A stretch of 64,000 nucleotides of DNA from Candidatus Micropelagos thuwalensis (GTDB lineage Bacteria > Pseudomonadota > Alphaproteobacteria > RS24): positions 744,001-808,000 of the forward strand of contig NZ_AWXE01000004.1 of assembly GCF_000469155.1 (NCBI RefSeq), read 5' to 3'. The notes beneath the pieces were generated by a model. That model was not told the DNA's origin. It made no database searches and saw nothing but the letters and a program-made list of their open reading frames with translations. Shown piece after piece: positions 1 through 7,927 of this stretch; the stretch's first letter is position 1; each line of letters starts with the position of its first letter. The position numbers and the translations under genes were made by a program.

Positions 1-38
1 GTCACGTCCAAGTTTCCGCAGCCTGTTATCCGATCACC

Positions 39-1277
39 TTGCCGGTCTTCGCCCGGCGAGCCATTATACTGATCTTGACTTCTAAGATTGAAAACCACGC
101 GCATATTGATGCACCTGAAGACCTGACGCGTCTTTTCAGAGATATAGCTCATGCTGAAGGATTTGATGCCGTTGGTTTTGTCAGCCCTGATGCCATTCCC
201 GAGGCCGCGACACGCCTGCATGAATTTATCAGTGCGGGAAGACATGGTGATATGGATTGGATGGAGACACACCAGACACGACGAGAAGCGCCACTTAATC
301 TTTGGGCCGATGTAAAAACCGTCATTATGCTTGGCATGAATTATGGCCCTGACACCAATCCGCTGGATGCGTTGGAGGTCAAAGAAAAGGGTGTGATTTC
401 CGTATATGCGCGTGGGCATGATTATCATGATATCATTAAGAAGAAATTGAAAAAGCTGGCGCGGCGGCTTGTTGAGGAAACCGGCGGGGCAGTGAAAGTA
501 TTTGTCGATACAGCGCCAATTATGGAGAAACCACTCGCGGAAGCCGCCGGACTAGGGTGGCAAGGCAAGCATACAAATCTTGTCTCTCGTACTTTTGGTT
601 CGTGGCTTTTTCTTGGGAGTATTTTCACCACTTCTGATTTGCCAAAAGACACGCCTGAAATTGATCACTGTGGGAGCTGTTCGGCGTGTCTCGACATTTG
701 CCCCACTGACGCGTTTCCCGAACCCTATAAACTTGATGCGCGGCGGTGTATTTCTTATCTGACGATTGAGGCTAAATCTCAAATCCCGCTCGAGTTTCGT
801 TCTAAAATGGGCAACCATATTTATGGCTGTGATGATTGTCTAACTGTTTGCCCGTGGAATAAATATGCCTCTATCAGCCGGGAAGCCAAATTGCACGCGC
901 GTACAGAGCTTACGGCGCCTGATTTGTTAACGCTTGTGAAATTGGATGACACCAATTTTCGAGCTTTGTTTCGTGCCTCGCCCATTAAACGAACAGGGCG
1001 GGACAGATTTGTGCGCAATGTCTTAATTGCTATTGGTAATGCGGCGGGGGCGGCAAACAACGCGCAGAGATTAAAATATCTCACAGCCATAGAAAGCCGC
1101 TTGGCGGATACGGCACCGCTTGTGCGTGGCATGGCGGTCTGGGCGCTTGGCCAATATCTTTCCGCTGATGACATGAAATCCCGAGCGACCAATGTTTTGT
1201 CTGACTCCTCATCAGGTGTTGTTTCCGCTCAGGAGATGGATGAAACTGTGCGGGCTGAATGGGAGTTCTGGTTATGA
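39..1277 (+). CDS. queG: Epoxyqueuosine reductase QueG
   Basis: Cytoplasmic cobalamin- and iron-sulfur-dependent enzyme that reduces epoxyqueuosine to queuosine in tRNA, the last step of queuosine synthesis. The sequence shows the family's VDTAPIMEK segment (the Asp is the usual catalytic acid), a GWQGKH segment, and two ferredoxin-type cysteine clusters, CGSCSACLDICP and CDDCLTVCPWN. A C-terminal HEAT-like helical tail follows, as is usual for full-length QueG. The start is uncertain: only TTG codons are available (39 and 75), neither with a clear ribosome site. The TTG at 75 would remove a poorly conserved leader. It overlaps the next gene by four bases (ATGA), so the two are probably translated together. 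Confidence 0.9.
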   Translation: MPVFARRAIILILTSKIENHAHIDAPEDLTRLFRDIAHAEGFDAVGFVSPDAIPEAATRLHEFISAGRHGDMDWMETHQTRREAPLNLWADVKTVIMLGMNYGPDTNPLDALEVKEKGVISVYARGHDYHDIIKKKLKKLARRLVEETGGAVKVFVDTAPIMEKPLAEAAGLGWQGKHTNLVSRTFGSWLFLGSIFTTSDLPKDTPEIDHCGSCSACLDICPTDAFPEPYKLDARRCISYLTIEAKSQIPLEFRSKMGNHIYGCDDCLTVCPWNKYASISREAKLHARTELTAPDLLTLVKLDDTNFRALFRASPIKRTGRDRFVRNVLIAIGNAAGAANNAQRLKYLTAIESRLADTAPLVRGMAVWALGQYLSADDMKSRATNVLSDSSSGVVSAQEMDETVRAEWEFWL

Positions 1278-2128
1278 ATCTCTTTTGTTTCGGGTTGGGC
1301 TATTGTGCGGATTATTTGTCTGCCAAATTGATAAAGCAAGGATGGCAGGTTTCTGCAACCTGCCGGACATCAGAAAAAGCAGCTGTGCTGGAAGCATCGG
1401 GTATTCGCCCTGTCTTGCTGTCAGGAAAAAAAGTAACGGTTACTGATTTAGGTAAAGCTGATCATATCTTGATTTCGGTGCCGCCTGAACAAGATGGCAG
1501 TGACCCGGTTTTAAATTTTGCTGGGGCGGCATTGGCGGCTCTTCAAGACCAAATAAAATGGGTGGGCTATCTTTCTACAACCGGTGTCTATGGTGATCAT
1601 CAAGGTGCATGGATTGATGAGGAAACACCTGCTGGCTTGTTGAGTGAACGTGGGCAGCGACGGGTTGCGGCGGAAGCGCAATGGGCGGCGACTGGTTTGC
1701 CGATGCATTATTTCAGGCTGGCGGGGATTTATGGCCCAGGGCGTAACAGTCTACGTGCGTTACAAAACGGAACGGCACGCCGCGTTGTGAAACAGGGGCA
1801 GGTTTTTTCTAGAATTCATTTGGCAGATATTACGCGTATCCTTGAAGCCTCAATGGCAAACCCCAATGCCGGACGTGCCTATAGTGTTTGCGATGATACA
1901 CCAGCGCCGCCACAGGATGTTGTTACCTATGCTGCCGAACTCATGGGTGTTTCCCCCCCGGCATTGCAGGATTTTGCGACGGCTGAACTGAGCCCAATGG
2001 CACGGAGCTTTTATGGAGAAAATAAGCGTATCCGTAATAACAGAATTAAAGAGGAACTCGGTGTATCTTTAGAATACCCCGATTATCGCGCTGGCCTGTC
2101 AGCGCTCTGGGAAAGTGGGACATATTAG
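1274..2128 (+). CDS. SDR-family NAD(P)-dependent epimerase/dehydratase-like protein
   Basis: Extended short-chain dehydrogenase of the YeeZ-like type, substrate unknown. The N-terminus has a Rossmann strand with a glycine-containing turn (FGLGYCADYL). Around residues 105-115 is the STTGVYG segment, typical of atypical epimerases, and further on RLAGIYGPGR and a SRIHLADI segment. The classical YxxxK catalytic pair is not obvious, so catalytic activity is unproven. The ATG at 1274 overlaps the queG stop by four bases and was preferred over the in-frame upstream start at 1259. It probably forms a two-gene unit with queG. The stop lies three bases from the stop of the convergent hydrolase. Confidence 0.8.
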   Translation: MNLFCFGLGYCADYLSAKLIKQGWQVSATCRTSEKAAVLEASGIRPVLLSGKKVTVTDLGKADHILISVPPEQDGSDPVLNFAGAALAALQDQIKWVGYLSTTGVYGDHQGAWIDEETPAGLLSERGQRRVAAEAQWAATGLPMHYFRLAGIYGPGRNSLRALQNGTARRVVKQGQVFSRIHLADITRILEASMANPNAGRAYSVCDDTPAPPQDVVTYAAELMGVSPPALQDFATAELSPMARSFYGENKRIRNNRIKEELGVSLEYPDYRAGLSALWESGTY

Positions 2129-2131
2129 GTT

Positions 2132-2965
2132 TTATAGCTGTATCTGGTCGCATAGCCGCGACAGTGTTGACGTTAGCAGGGTAATGTTTTCCGGCTCTGA
2201 AAGGCTGTGGTCACCCTGTTCGACAAAAGTAATCTCTACATCCTTACTTTCCAAAGCGCCGGCGAGTTCGAGAGATAAAGACCAAGGCACTGAGTCATCC
2301 AAGCGTCCGTGCAATATTCTCACCGGACCTTCAAATTCGATACCTTTTTCAAGCATGAGATATTTTGCACCATCCTCAATCAGGTTGCTGGTGATGGGAT
2401 AGCCTTCATCATCATAATCTGACGGCATGTAACAGACGCCTTTGCTATCAAGCTCTTTCAACATGGTCTGATCGAAACGCAATCTCATTAATTTATCTGT
2501 CATATCCACAGCCGGTGCGATAAGAACAAGCGCGGCGATATTGAGTGGTTTTTGGCAAGCTGCCATGAGAGACAGCCAACCCCCAAAACTGGAGCCAACG
2601 ATAATCTGTGGGCCGTTGGTAAGTTCCGAAATGATAGAGAATACATCTTCCCGCCAAAGCGAGACCGTGCCGTCAATAAAATCACCTTCTGACCGACCAT
2701 GACCAAAATAATCAAAGCGTAAAAAGTCTCGTTTTTCAGATGCACACCATGCGGCAAGAGCTTCCGCTTTTGATCCATCCATATCGGATTTAAAGCCGGT
2801 AAGAAAAACGACGCCCGGCCCCGGATTACTCCCTTTTTGTTGCCTGTAAGCTGTTCTAAAATTTTTGATGTTTTCGTGATGGTCGGCAATTGCCCGGTCA
2901 AGGAATTTGACACTCGTATCATTTACGAGATCATCATCTTTGTGATTTGGCATATCTTCTGGCAT
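2132..2965 (-). CDS. Alpha/beta hydrolase, ABHD10-like
   Basis: Serine hydrolase of the alpha/beta fold, 277 residues. The nucleophile elbow is GSSFGG with Ser at about 126. It is preceded by FLRFDYFGHGRSEG and GPQIIVGSS, and followed by LHGRLDDSVP (acid Asp) and a GDHSL histidine. The GPQIIVGSSFGGW stretch and the surrounding order closely recall mitochondrial ABHD10-type thioesterases/depalmitoylases and their alphaproteobacterial relatives; this is from memory. The natural substrate is unknown. The gene is divergent from the glycosyltransferase at 3009. A second in-frame ATG (2953) is an alternative start. Confidence 0.8.
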   Translation of the reverse strand: MPEDMPNHKDDDLVNDTSVKFLDRAIADHHENIKNFRTAYRQQKGSNPGPGVVFLTGFKSDMDGSKAEALAAWCASEKRDFLRFDYFGHGRSEGDFIDGTVSLWREDVFSIISELTNGPQIIVGSSFGGWLSLMAACQKPLNIAALVLIAPAVDMTDKLMRLRFDQTMLKELDSKGVCYMPSDYDDEGYPITSNLIEDGAKYLMLEKGIEFEGPVRILHGRLDDSVPWSLSLELAGALESKDVEITFVEQGDHSLSEPENITLLTSTLSRLCDQIQL

Positions 2966-3008
2966 TTAAAGCGTGTCCACTGGTCGATGATACATGTTAT
3001 AGAAAGTT

Positions 3009-4205
3009 ATGACTTCTATTACTGGCACAGCACCAAATATCCTGCAAATTATTCCGCGTCTTGACGGTGGCGGGGCTGAAGCAACGACGCTGGAAATTAC
3101 TAAAGCTCTTACGGCGGCGGGAGGCAGGTCGGTCGTTGTCAGTGAAGGCGGAAAGTTATCAGATTCAATTATTGCGGCGGGGGGCGAGATAATTAACGCG
3201 CCTGTTGCATCCAAAAACCCCTTTATTATTTATCAAAATATCAATCGGTTGGCTCGGATTGCTGAGGAACAGAATATCGATATTCTCCATGCTCGTTCTC
3301 GTGCTCCGGCTTGGTCCAGTTTATGGGCGGCGCAAAAAATTGGTAAGCCTTATCTGGCGACTTATCACAGCAAAGTGCATGATAACCCGAAGTTAAAAAT
3401 TCTATACAACTCAGTCATGACCAGAGGTGTGCGGGTGATTGCTAATTCTGAATTTACTGCTGCGCGCATCAGAGCAGTTCACAAGATTGCATCTGAAAAA
3501 ATTGCGATTATCCCGCGCGGCTGTGATCCAGCCCGATTTGACCCGGCGCATATTTCTGATGCTGACATCAAAAAGCAACGTGCGGCATGGGGTGTGCAGG
3601 ATGGCGAATTTGTCATTCTGTGCCCTGCACGATTGACACGCTGGAAAGGACAAATGGTTTTATTGGATGCCGTGGCGCGTTTGCCCGGCAATTTTCGTTT
3701 GATACTGACAGGGGATACATCCGATAAAACCGGTGCAGAAAGTCGCTTTGCGAAAGAGTTGAAAGCACGCGCTTTGGAGGCCGGGTTGAGTGAAAAGCTG
3801 GTTTTTGCCGGGCATGTTGCAAATATGCCACTAGCTTATGCCGTTGCCGATTTGGCTGTTCTCCCGTCTCTTGACCCTGAACCTTTTGGGCGTACGGCGG
3901 TAGAAGCTCAAGCGGCAACTTTGCCAGTGATTGTATCGGATGCAGGTGGGTTTCGTGAAACCGTAAGAGAGGATGATGCGCTATATGACAGCGATACCAA
4001 TCGGACTGGCTGGCGTGTGCCGTCAGGTGATGTGGATGCCCTCGCTGACAAATTGCAAACTGTAACAAGTTTAAGTCATGATGCGTTATCCGCTATCGGT
4101 CAGGCGGCACGCCTGTGGGTTATGGAAAATTTTACGACCGAAAAAATGTGCGTGCAAACTTTGCAAATATATCAGTTAGTTATTCGCGATTATCATGGCG
4201 CATAA
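3009..4205 (+). CDS. Glycosyltransferase family 4 (GT-B), probably envelope polysaccharide or LPS
   Basis: Retaining GT-B glycosyltransferase that would move a sugar from a nucleotide donor to an envelope glycan; donor and acceptor are unknown. The N-terminal half opens with ILQIIPRLDGGGAEATTLE, the usual glycine-rich start of family 4. The C-terminal half carries CPARLTRWKGQ (phosphate-binding Arg/Lys) and SLDPEPFGRTAVEAQA, the E(x7)E donor-binding region. Length of 398 residues is normal. The short GT9-like gene at 4195 overlaps its 3' end by 11 bases in another frame, suggesting a small glycan operon. Confidence 0.88.
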   Translation: MTSITGTAPNILQIIPRLDGGGAEATTLEITKALTAAGGRSVVVSEGGKLSDSIIAAGGEIINAPVASKNPFIIYQNINRLARIAEEQNIDILHARSRAPAWSSLWAAQKIGKPYLATYHSKVHDNPKLKILYNSVMTRGVRVIANSEFTAARIRAVHKIASEKIAIIPRGCDPARFDPAHISDADIKKQRAAWGVQDGEFVILCPARLTRWKGQMVLLDAVARLPGNFRLILTGDTSDKTGAESRFAKELKARALEAGLSEKLVFAGHVANMPLAYAVADLAVLPSLDPEPFGRTAVEAQAATLPVIVSDAGGFRETVREDDALYDSDTNRTGWRVPSGDVDALADKLQTVTSLSHDALSAIGQAARLWVMENFTTEKMCVQTLQIYQLVIRDYHGA

Positions 4206-4563
4206 TCAATCTGCTAAGCGTCGGATACTTAAAGAGCCTGGGGGCGTATTGGTCATACTTCTTGACCTTCCTGATACTGAGATAGAGTCGACCATCACAC
4301 GCTTTTTGGATGATGCGAACATAAATTCTGTTACCGTATTGGCTTTACCCCGGCAAAAAAATCATGTGGCACTTGCCGATGAGGTCTGGTGGTTGGAACG
4401 GCTGGGACCGTTTGGCTTAATTGCAATGTTACGCCGCATTTCATGGCGGCGGTTTGAAGCCGTTTACCAACCTCATCAAGCGGCAAACAGAAGTGGGTAT
4501 TCATGGCTGAGGTTTTTCATTTTGCCCCGACCTATGTGGCACAATACATCTTATCCTGCTTGA
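4195..4563 (+). CDS. Short GT9/heptosyltransferase-like fragment
   Basis: A 122-residue protein overlapping the preceding glycosyltransferase by 11 bases. Its start (GGVLVILLDLPDTEIE) resembles the first Rossmann strand of GT9 enzymes. LADEVWW and RRFEAVYQPHQAANRSG resemble the later acceptor-half motifs of heptosyltransferase-like proteins. It ends after about one third of a normal GT9 and lacks the whole donor-binding domain, so it is either a degraded gene or a small stand-alone protein. No continuation is visible before infC, 63 bases downstream. The GT9 relation is by eye and weak. Confidence 0.5.
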   Translation: MAHNQSAKRRILKEPGGVLVILLDLPDTEIESTITRFLDDANINSVTVLALPRQKNHVALADEVWWLERLGPFGLIAMLRRISWRRFEAVYQPHQAANRSGYSWLRFFILPRPMWHNTSYPA

Positions 4564-4611
4564 CTTCCTTGTCAGGTCGCCTAAACATTCAAACATATTT
4601 GCTGAAACATC

Positions 4612-4629
4612 AGAGGAGATTGAAAGATA
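4612..4629 (+). promoter_or_regulatory. infC ribosome-binding site and AUA start codon
   Basis: A strong Shine-Dalgarno, AGAGGAGA (4612-4619), sits eight bases before an ATA codon at 4627. The ATA opens a frame that reads straight into IF3. An in-frame TGA at 4621 sets the upstream limit, and no ATG, GTG or TTG lies between that stop and the internal ATG at 4684. Confidence 0.8.
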
Positions 4630-5163
4630 GTTCGCAGACCTTTACAGGCACCTCCGTCCCGAGAGGGACCTCGTGTTAACAATATGATTCCCCACCCCGA
4701 AGTTATGGTGATTGATGCTGCTGGTGAAAAAAGAGGTGTTCTTTCATTGGAAGATGCGCTTTCGGTAGCTGAAGAGTCTGGACTTGATCTCGTGGAAGTT
4801 TCCCCGAATACATCCCCACCTGTATGCAAGATAATTGATTACGGCAAGCTGAAATATCAGAACCAGAAAAAAGCCAGCGAAGCCAGAAAAAAGCAAAAGA
4901 CAGTTGATATCAAAGAAATCAAAATGCGTCCGAATATCGACACGCATGATTATGATGTCAAAATGAGAAGTGTGAATAAGTTTTTAACTGCTGGCGACAA
5001 GGTCAAAGTCACAATGCGCTTTCGCGGACGTGAAATGATGCACCATGAACTTGGCATGGAAGTGCTTAATCGCGTACGCGATCATTTTGAGGAAGAGGCT
5101 AAAGTTGAAGCCGCCCCTAAAATGGAAGGCCGTCAGATGGTTATGGTTCTTGCGCCGCGCTAA
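4627..5163 (+). CDS. infC: Translation initiation factor IF-3 (AUA start)
   Basis: IF-3 binds the 30S subunit, keeps the subunits apart and checks the start codon and initiator tRNA. The internal ATG at 4684 would begin at [17 protein letters not shown], which cuts off the family's conserved N-terminal lead-in. Reading from the ATA at 4627 gives [18 protein letters not shown] before that point. This matches the usual alphaproteobacterial RRPF-APP-DGPRVN beginning and gives 178 residues, the normal length. IF-3 discriminates against non-AUG starts, so such a start permits autoregulation, as is known for the AUU start of Escherichia coli infC. The 3' end overlaps the convergent phosphodiesterase by four bases. 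Confidence 0.93.
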   Translation: MVRRPLQAPPSREGPRVNNMIPHPEVMVIDAAGEKRGVLSLEDALSVAEESGLDLVEVSPNTSPPVCKIIDYGKLKYQNQKKASEARKKQKTVDIKEIKMRPNIDTHDYDVKMRSVNKFLTAGDKVKVTMRFRGREMMHHELGMEVLNRVRDHFEEEAKVEAAPKMEGRQMVMVLAPR

Positions 5164-6044
5164 TTTTCCTCACTGGCCCACTGTCCTATTTTTAAAGCGA
5201 TATCCGGACGATCGGTTATTATGCTGTCTACTCCAAGGTCGTGCAGCCGTTTCATTTCGTTAGCTGTGTTGACAGTCCAGGCATATATCGCCAGACCTTG
5301 ATTATGAGCGAAAGCGGCGGTTTCGGCGGTGATGTCGCCATACCACGCATTCCAAGCGTTCAGATGTGATTTTGTACCTGCTTTTGTTGCCAACTCATTC
5401 ATCTTTTCAATGTGACGCTTAATCAAAGTCGTTGCTTTTCCGGCATCCTCCTGGCGAGAAACAGGCAGGGTGGTGAAACCAAGCGGCGTGTCGGGCAGCA
5501 AGCTTGCCAAATGTGTCAGACACCGCCAATCAAAACATAAAGTAACGATATTTTCCGGGTTTATGTCTACAATCTGGTGGGCAAATATGCCAGTACGGTT
5601 GCGGCAGGCCGCATTGGAGGTTGCCGCCCCTTCTGTTTTGATTTCAGCCATTAAGAAGGGCGTTTTCTCATAAGTGGCATTCATTTCCAGTACTTCGGAA
5701 AATTTAGGGACGTGAAGACCCTGAAAATCTCCGCGTTCTGGGTGTTTTTGACGAATTTCGGAATGGTCGCGGCAAACCCCTACCTCAAAATTTGCCAATT
5801 CTTTGCATGTCAGGTCTTCGAGCTTCATGGGTGGAAAAGCTTCAGGTAACCACTCACCGTTCCGACGAGTCGAGTCAGCGCGGAGAGTGGCATCATGATG
5901 AACAACCAACACATCATCTTTTGTAAGTTGTAAATCCAGCTCCATGCCGTCGCATCCAAGCCTTAAAGCCTGATCGAATGCCATAAGCGTGTTTTCAGGC
6001 CATAAGCTTGCACCGCCACGATGAGCAATAATGCGCGTTTTCAT
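5160..6044 (-). CDS. Glycerophosphodiester phosphodiesterase
   Basis: Hydrolyses glycerophosphodiesters from phospholipid turnover to glycerol 3-phosphate and an alcohol. Sequence landmarks of the family are [15 protein letters not shown] at the N-terminus (catalytic His and Glu), [19 protein letters not shown], and near the C-terminus [10 protein letters not shown] and DSIITDRPD. There is no signal peptide, so it is probably cytoplasmic, of the UgpQ type. The ATG at 6044 has AAGGAAG seven bases upstream and was chosen over the TTG at 6047. The gene sits inverted between infC and rpmI-rplT, which are usually adjacent. Confidence 0.9.
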   Translation of the reverse strand: MKTRIIAHRGGASLWPENTLMAFDQALRLGCDGMELDLQLTKDDVLVVHHDATLRADSTRRNGEWLPEAFPPMKLEDLTCKELANFEVGVCRDHSEIRQKHPERGDFQGLHVPKFSEVLEMNATYEKTPFLMAEIKTEGAATSNAACRNRTGIFAHQIVDINPENIVTLCFDWRCLTHLASLLPDTPLGFTTLPVSRQEDAGKATTLIKRHIEKMNELATKAGTKSHLNAWNAWYGDITAETAAFAHNQGLAIYAWTVNTANEMKRLHDLGVDSIITDRPDIALKIGQWASEEN

Positions 6045-6087
6045 CAATCATCTTCCTTTTACTGAAGTTTAAGGGGTCATCAGGGGC

Positions 6088-6115
6088 TTGCAATCTCTTG
6101 CCAGACGGGTATAAA
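6088..6115 (+). promoter_or_regulatory. Likely sigma-70 promoter for rpmI-rplT-pheS-pheT
   Basis: TTGCAA (6088-6093), a 16-base spacer and TATAAA (6110-6115). Transcription would start near 6122 and give a leader of about 110 bases before rpmI. The leader contains GC-rich inverted segments around 6125-6165 that could fold. I could not match it to a known L20 leader. Confidence 0.5.
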
Positions 6116-6234
6116 ACGTCATTCAGGACGGTCCGGCTGAAGGGCTGCCGTGTCTGTCCGAAATGCAAACCCGGTAAGGCTATATCTTTATAACGTCGTT
6201 ATATCATGTGGTCGCCGTATATTAGGAGAGCAAA

Positions 6235-6432
6235 ATGCCCAAAATGAAAACCAAGAGTGGTGCCAAAAAGCGTTTTAAGCTCACCGCCTCCGGTAAAGTT
6301 AAAGCCGGTCAGGCAGGCAAGCGCCATGGCATGATTAAACGTTCCAATAAGCAAATCCGTAATTTGCGCGGCACGGATACATTGTCCTCACCGGACGCCC
6401 GTACCGTTAAAAAATATATGCCATATGGCTGA
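6235..6432 (+). CDS. rpmI: 50S ribosomal protein L35
   Basis: Small, very basic large-subunit protein of 65 residues, the normal size. It begins [14 protein letters not shown] and contains [19 protein letters not shown], as L35 does. A good ribosome site (TTAGGAGAG) precedes the ATG. It is first in a unit with rplT 14 bases downstream, then pheS and pheT. Confidence 0.97.
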   Translation: MPKMKTKSGAKKRFKLTASGKVKAGQAGKRHGMIKRSNKQIRNLRGTDTLSSPDARTVKKYMPYG

Positions 6433-6446
6433 TAGGAGAGTTTGAT

Positions 6447-6803
6447 ATGTCACGAGTAAAACGCGGAGTTACCTCCCACGCACGTCATAAAAAAATCCTT
6501 GATAAAGCCAAAGGTTATTATGGACGTCGTAAAAATACCATTAAAGTTGCCAAGCAGGCTGTTACCAAGGCGGGGCAATATGCCTATCGTGATAGACGTG
6601 TCCGCAAGCGCAATTTTCGTAGCCTCTGGATTCAGCGGATAAATGCTGCTGCGCGTCAACACGGCCTGACTTATGGGCGTATGATTGACGGTCTGACCAA
6701 ATCCGGCGTCGAAATTGATCGTAAGGTTCTTGCGGATCTGGCTGTTCATGAGCCGGTTGCTTTTGAAGCTCTGGTTGAGAAAGCCCGCGGAGCGTTGCAA
6801 TAA
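6447..6803 (+). CDS. rplT: 50S ribosomal protein L20
   Basis: 118 residues, the standard length. L20 binds 23S rRNA early in assembly. Recognised by [17 protein letters not shown] at the start, [10 protein letters not shown], and [21 protein letters not shown]. Basic N-terminal extension followed by the globular C-terminal domain. The ATG has TAGGAGAG upstream. In many bacteria L20 represses its own operon; a leader site was not identified here. Confidence 0.97.
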   Translation: MSRVKRGVTSHARHKKILDKAKGYYGRRKNTIKVAKQAVTKAGQYAYRDRRVRKRNFRSLWIQRINAAARQHGLTYGRMIDGLTKSGVEIDRKVLADLAVHEPVAFEALVEKARGALQ

Positions 6804-6820
6804 GCAACGACAAAGAAGCT

Positions 6821-7927
6821 ATGGCTGATCCAGCAACAGATCCGGCCAGCCTCGAAAAAGAGTTTTTGGCTGCTATAGAAAACGCTTCCACGCTTTCGGA
6901 GCTTGAGGAAGTGCGTCTTGCTGCGCTTGGAAAAAAAGGTCGCGTTTCCGAACTTTTAAAAAGTCTTGGTGGCATGACGGCTGAAGAGCGCCAAGAACAA
7001 GGGCCGATTATAAATGGCTTAAAGCAGACATTGTCACAAGCTTTGGATCATCGTAAATCTTCTTTGGAGATAGAAGCGCTTAATATCCGACTGGCGGCTG
7101 AAACAGAGGATGTCACGCTTCCAGTGCAACCTAGGGCCTTGTCGGATGGGCGTCTTCATCCTATCAGCCAGGTCACGGAAGAAATCGTCACGATTTTTGC
7201 GGATATGGGTTTTTCGGTTGCCGAAGGGCCGGATGTGGAAACGGATTTCCATAATTTCACAGCGCTTAATATTCCCGAGTCGCACCCTGCGCGCCAGATG
7301 CACGACACATTCTATTTTGAAGAAAATGAAGATGGTGAGAGGCTGCTGCTACGGACGCATACCTCGCCTGTTCAAATTCGCACAATGGAAGCTGGTGAGC
7401 CACCATTCAGATTTATTGCACCCGGACGAACATATCGCTGTGACAGTGATCAAACGCACACGCCTATGTTTCATCAGGTTGAGGGGCTGGTTATCGACAA
7501 AGATACACATCTCGGTCATCTGAAATGGGTTTTAGAGACTTTCCTGTCTGCTTTCTTCGAGGTGGATGGCGTTGGGTTGAGACTGCGCCCAAGTTATTTC
7601 CCCTTTACTGAACCGAGCATGGAAGTTGACGTGCAATGTGCAAGGGCGGGCAATGAAATTCGTATTGGTGAAGGCACGGACTGGATGGAAATTCTAGGTT
7701 GCGGCATGGTACATCCGAATGTTTTAACGAATGTCGGCATTGACCCCGAGGTTTATCAGGGCTTTGCCTTTGGTATGGGTATAGACCGTCTTGCCATGCT
7801 GAAATATGGTATGCCGGATCTCAGAGCCTTTTTCGATGCTGATTTACGATGGCTTCGTCATTATGGTTTCTCCGCTTTGAATGTGCCGACTTTGCAACGC
7901 GGCCTCTCAGTTGATGAGGGGATCTAG
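6821..7927 (+). CDS. pheS: Phenylalanine-tRNA ligase alpha subunit
   Basis: Catalytic alpha subunit of the alpha2-beta2 enzyme that charges tRNA-Phe. An N-terminal coiled-coil arm (about residues 1-100) is followed by the class II core: motif 2 around [12 protein letters not shown] and [16 protein letters not shown], and motif 3 [14 protein letters not shown] near the end. 368 residues is a typical length. It is 17 bases after rplT, and its stop abuts the ATG of pheT, so the two subunits are coupled. Confidence 0.97.
   Translation: MADPATDPASLEKEFLAAIENASTLSELEEVRLAALGKKGRVSELLKSLGGMTAEERQEQGPIINGLKQTLSQALDHRKSSLEIEALNIRLAAETEDVTLPVQPRALSDGRLHPISQVTEEIVTIFADMGFSVAEGPDVETDFHNFTALNIPESHPARQMHDTFYFEENEDGERLLLRTHTSPVQIRTMEAGEPPFRFIAPGRTYRCDSDQTHTPMFHQVEGLVIDKDTHLGHLKWVLETFLSAFFEVDGVGLRLRPSYFPFTEPSMEVDVQCARAGNEIRIGEGTDWMEILGCGMVHPNVLTNVGIDPEVYQGFAFGMGIDRLAMLKYGMPDLRAFFDADLRWLRHYGFSALNVPTLQRGLSVDEGI

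Noticed and set aside
3613-4068. Long antisense open frame inside the glycosyltransferase gene
   Set aside because: Low-complexity His/Pro-rich translation with no ribosome site; a shadow of the real gene.
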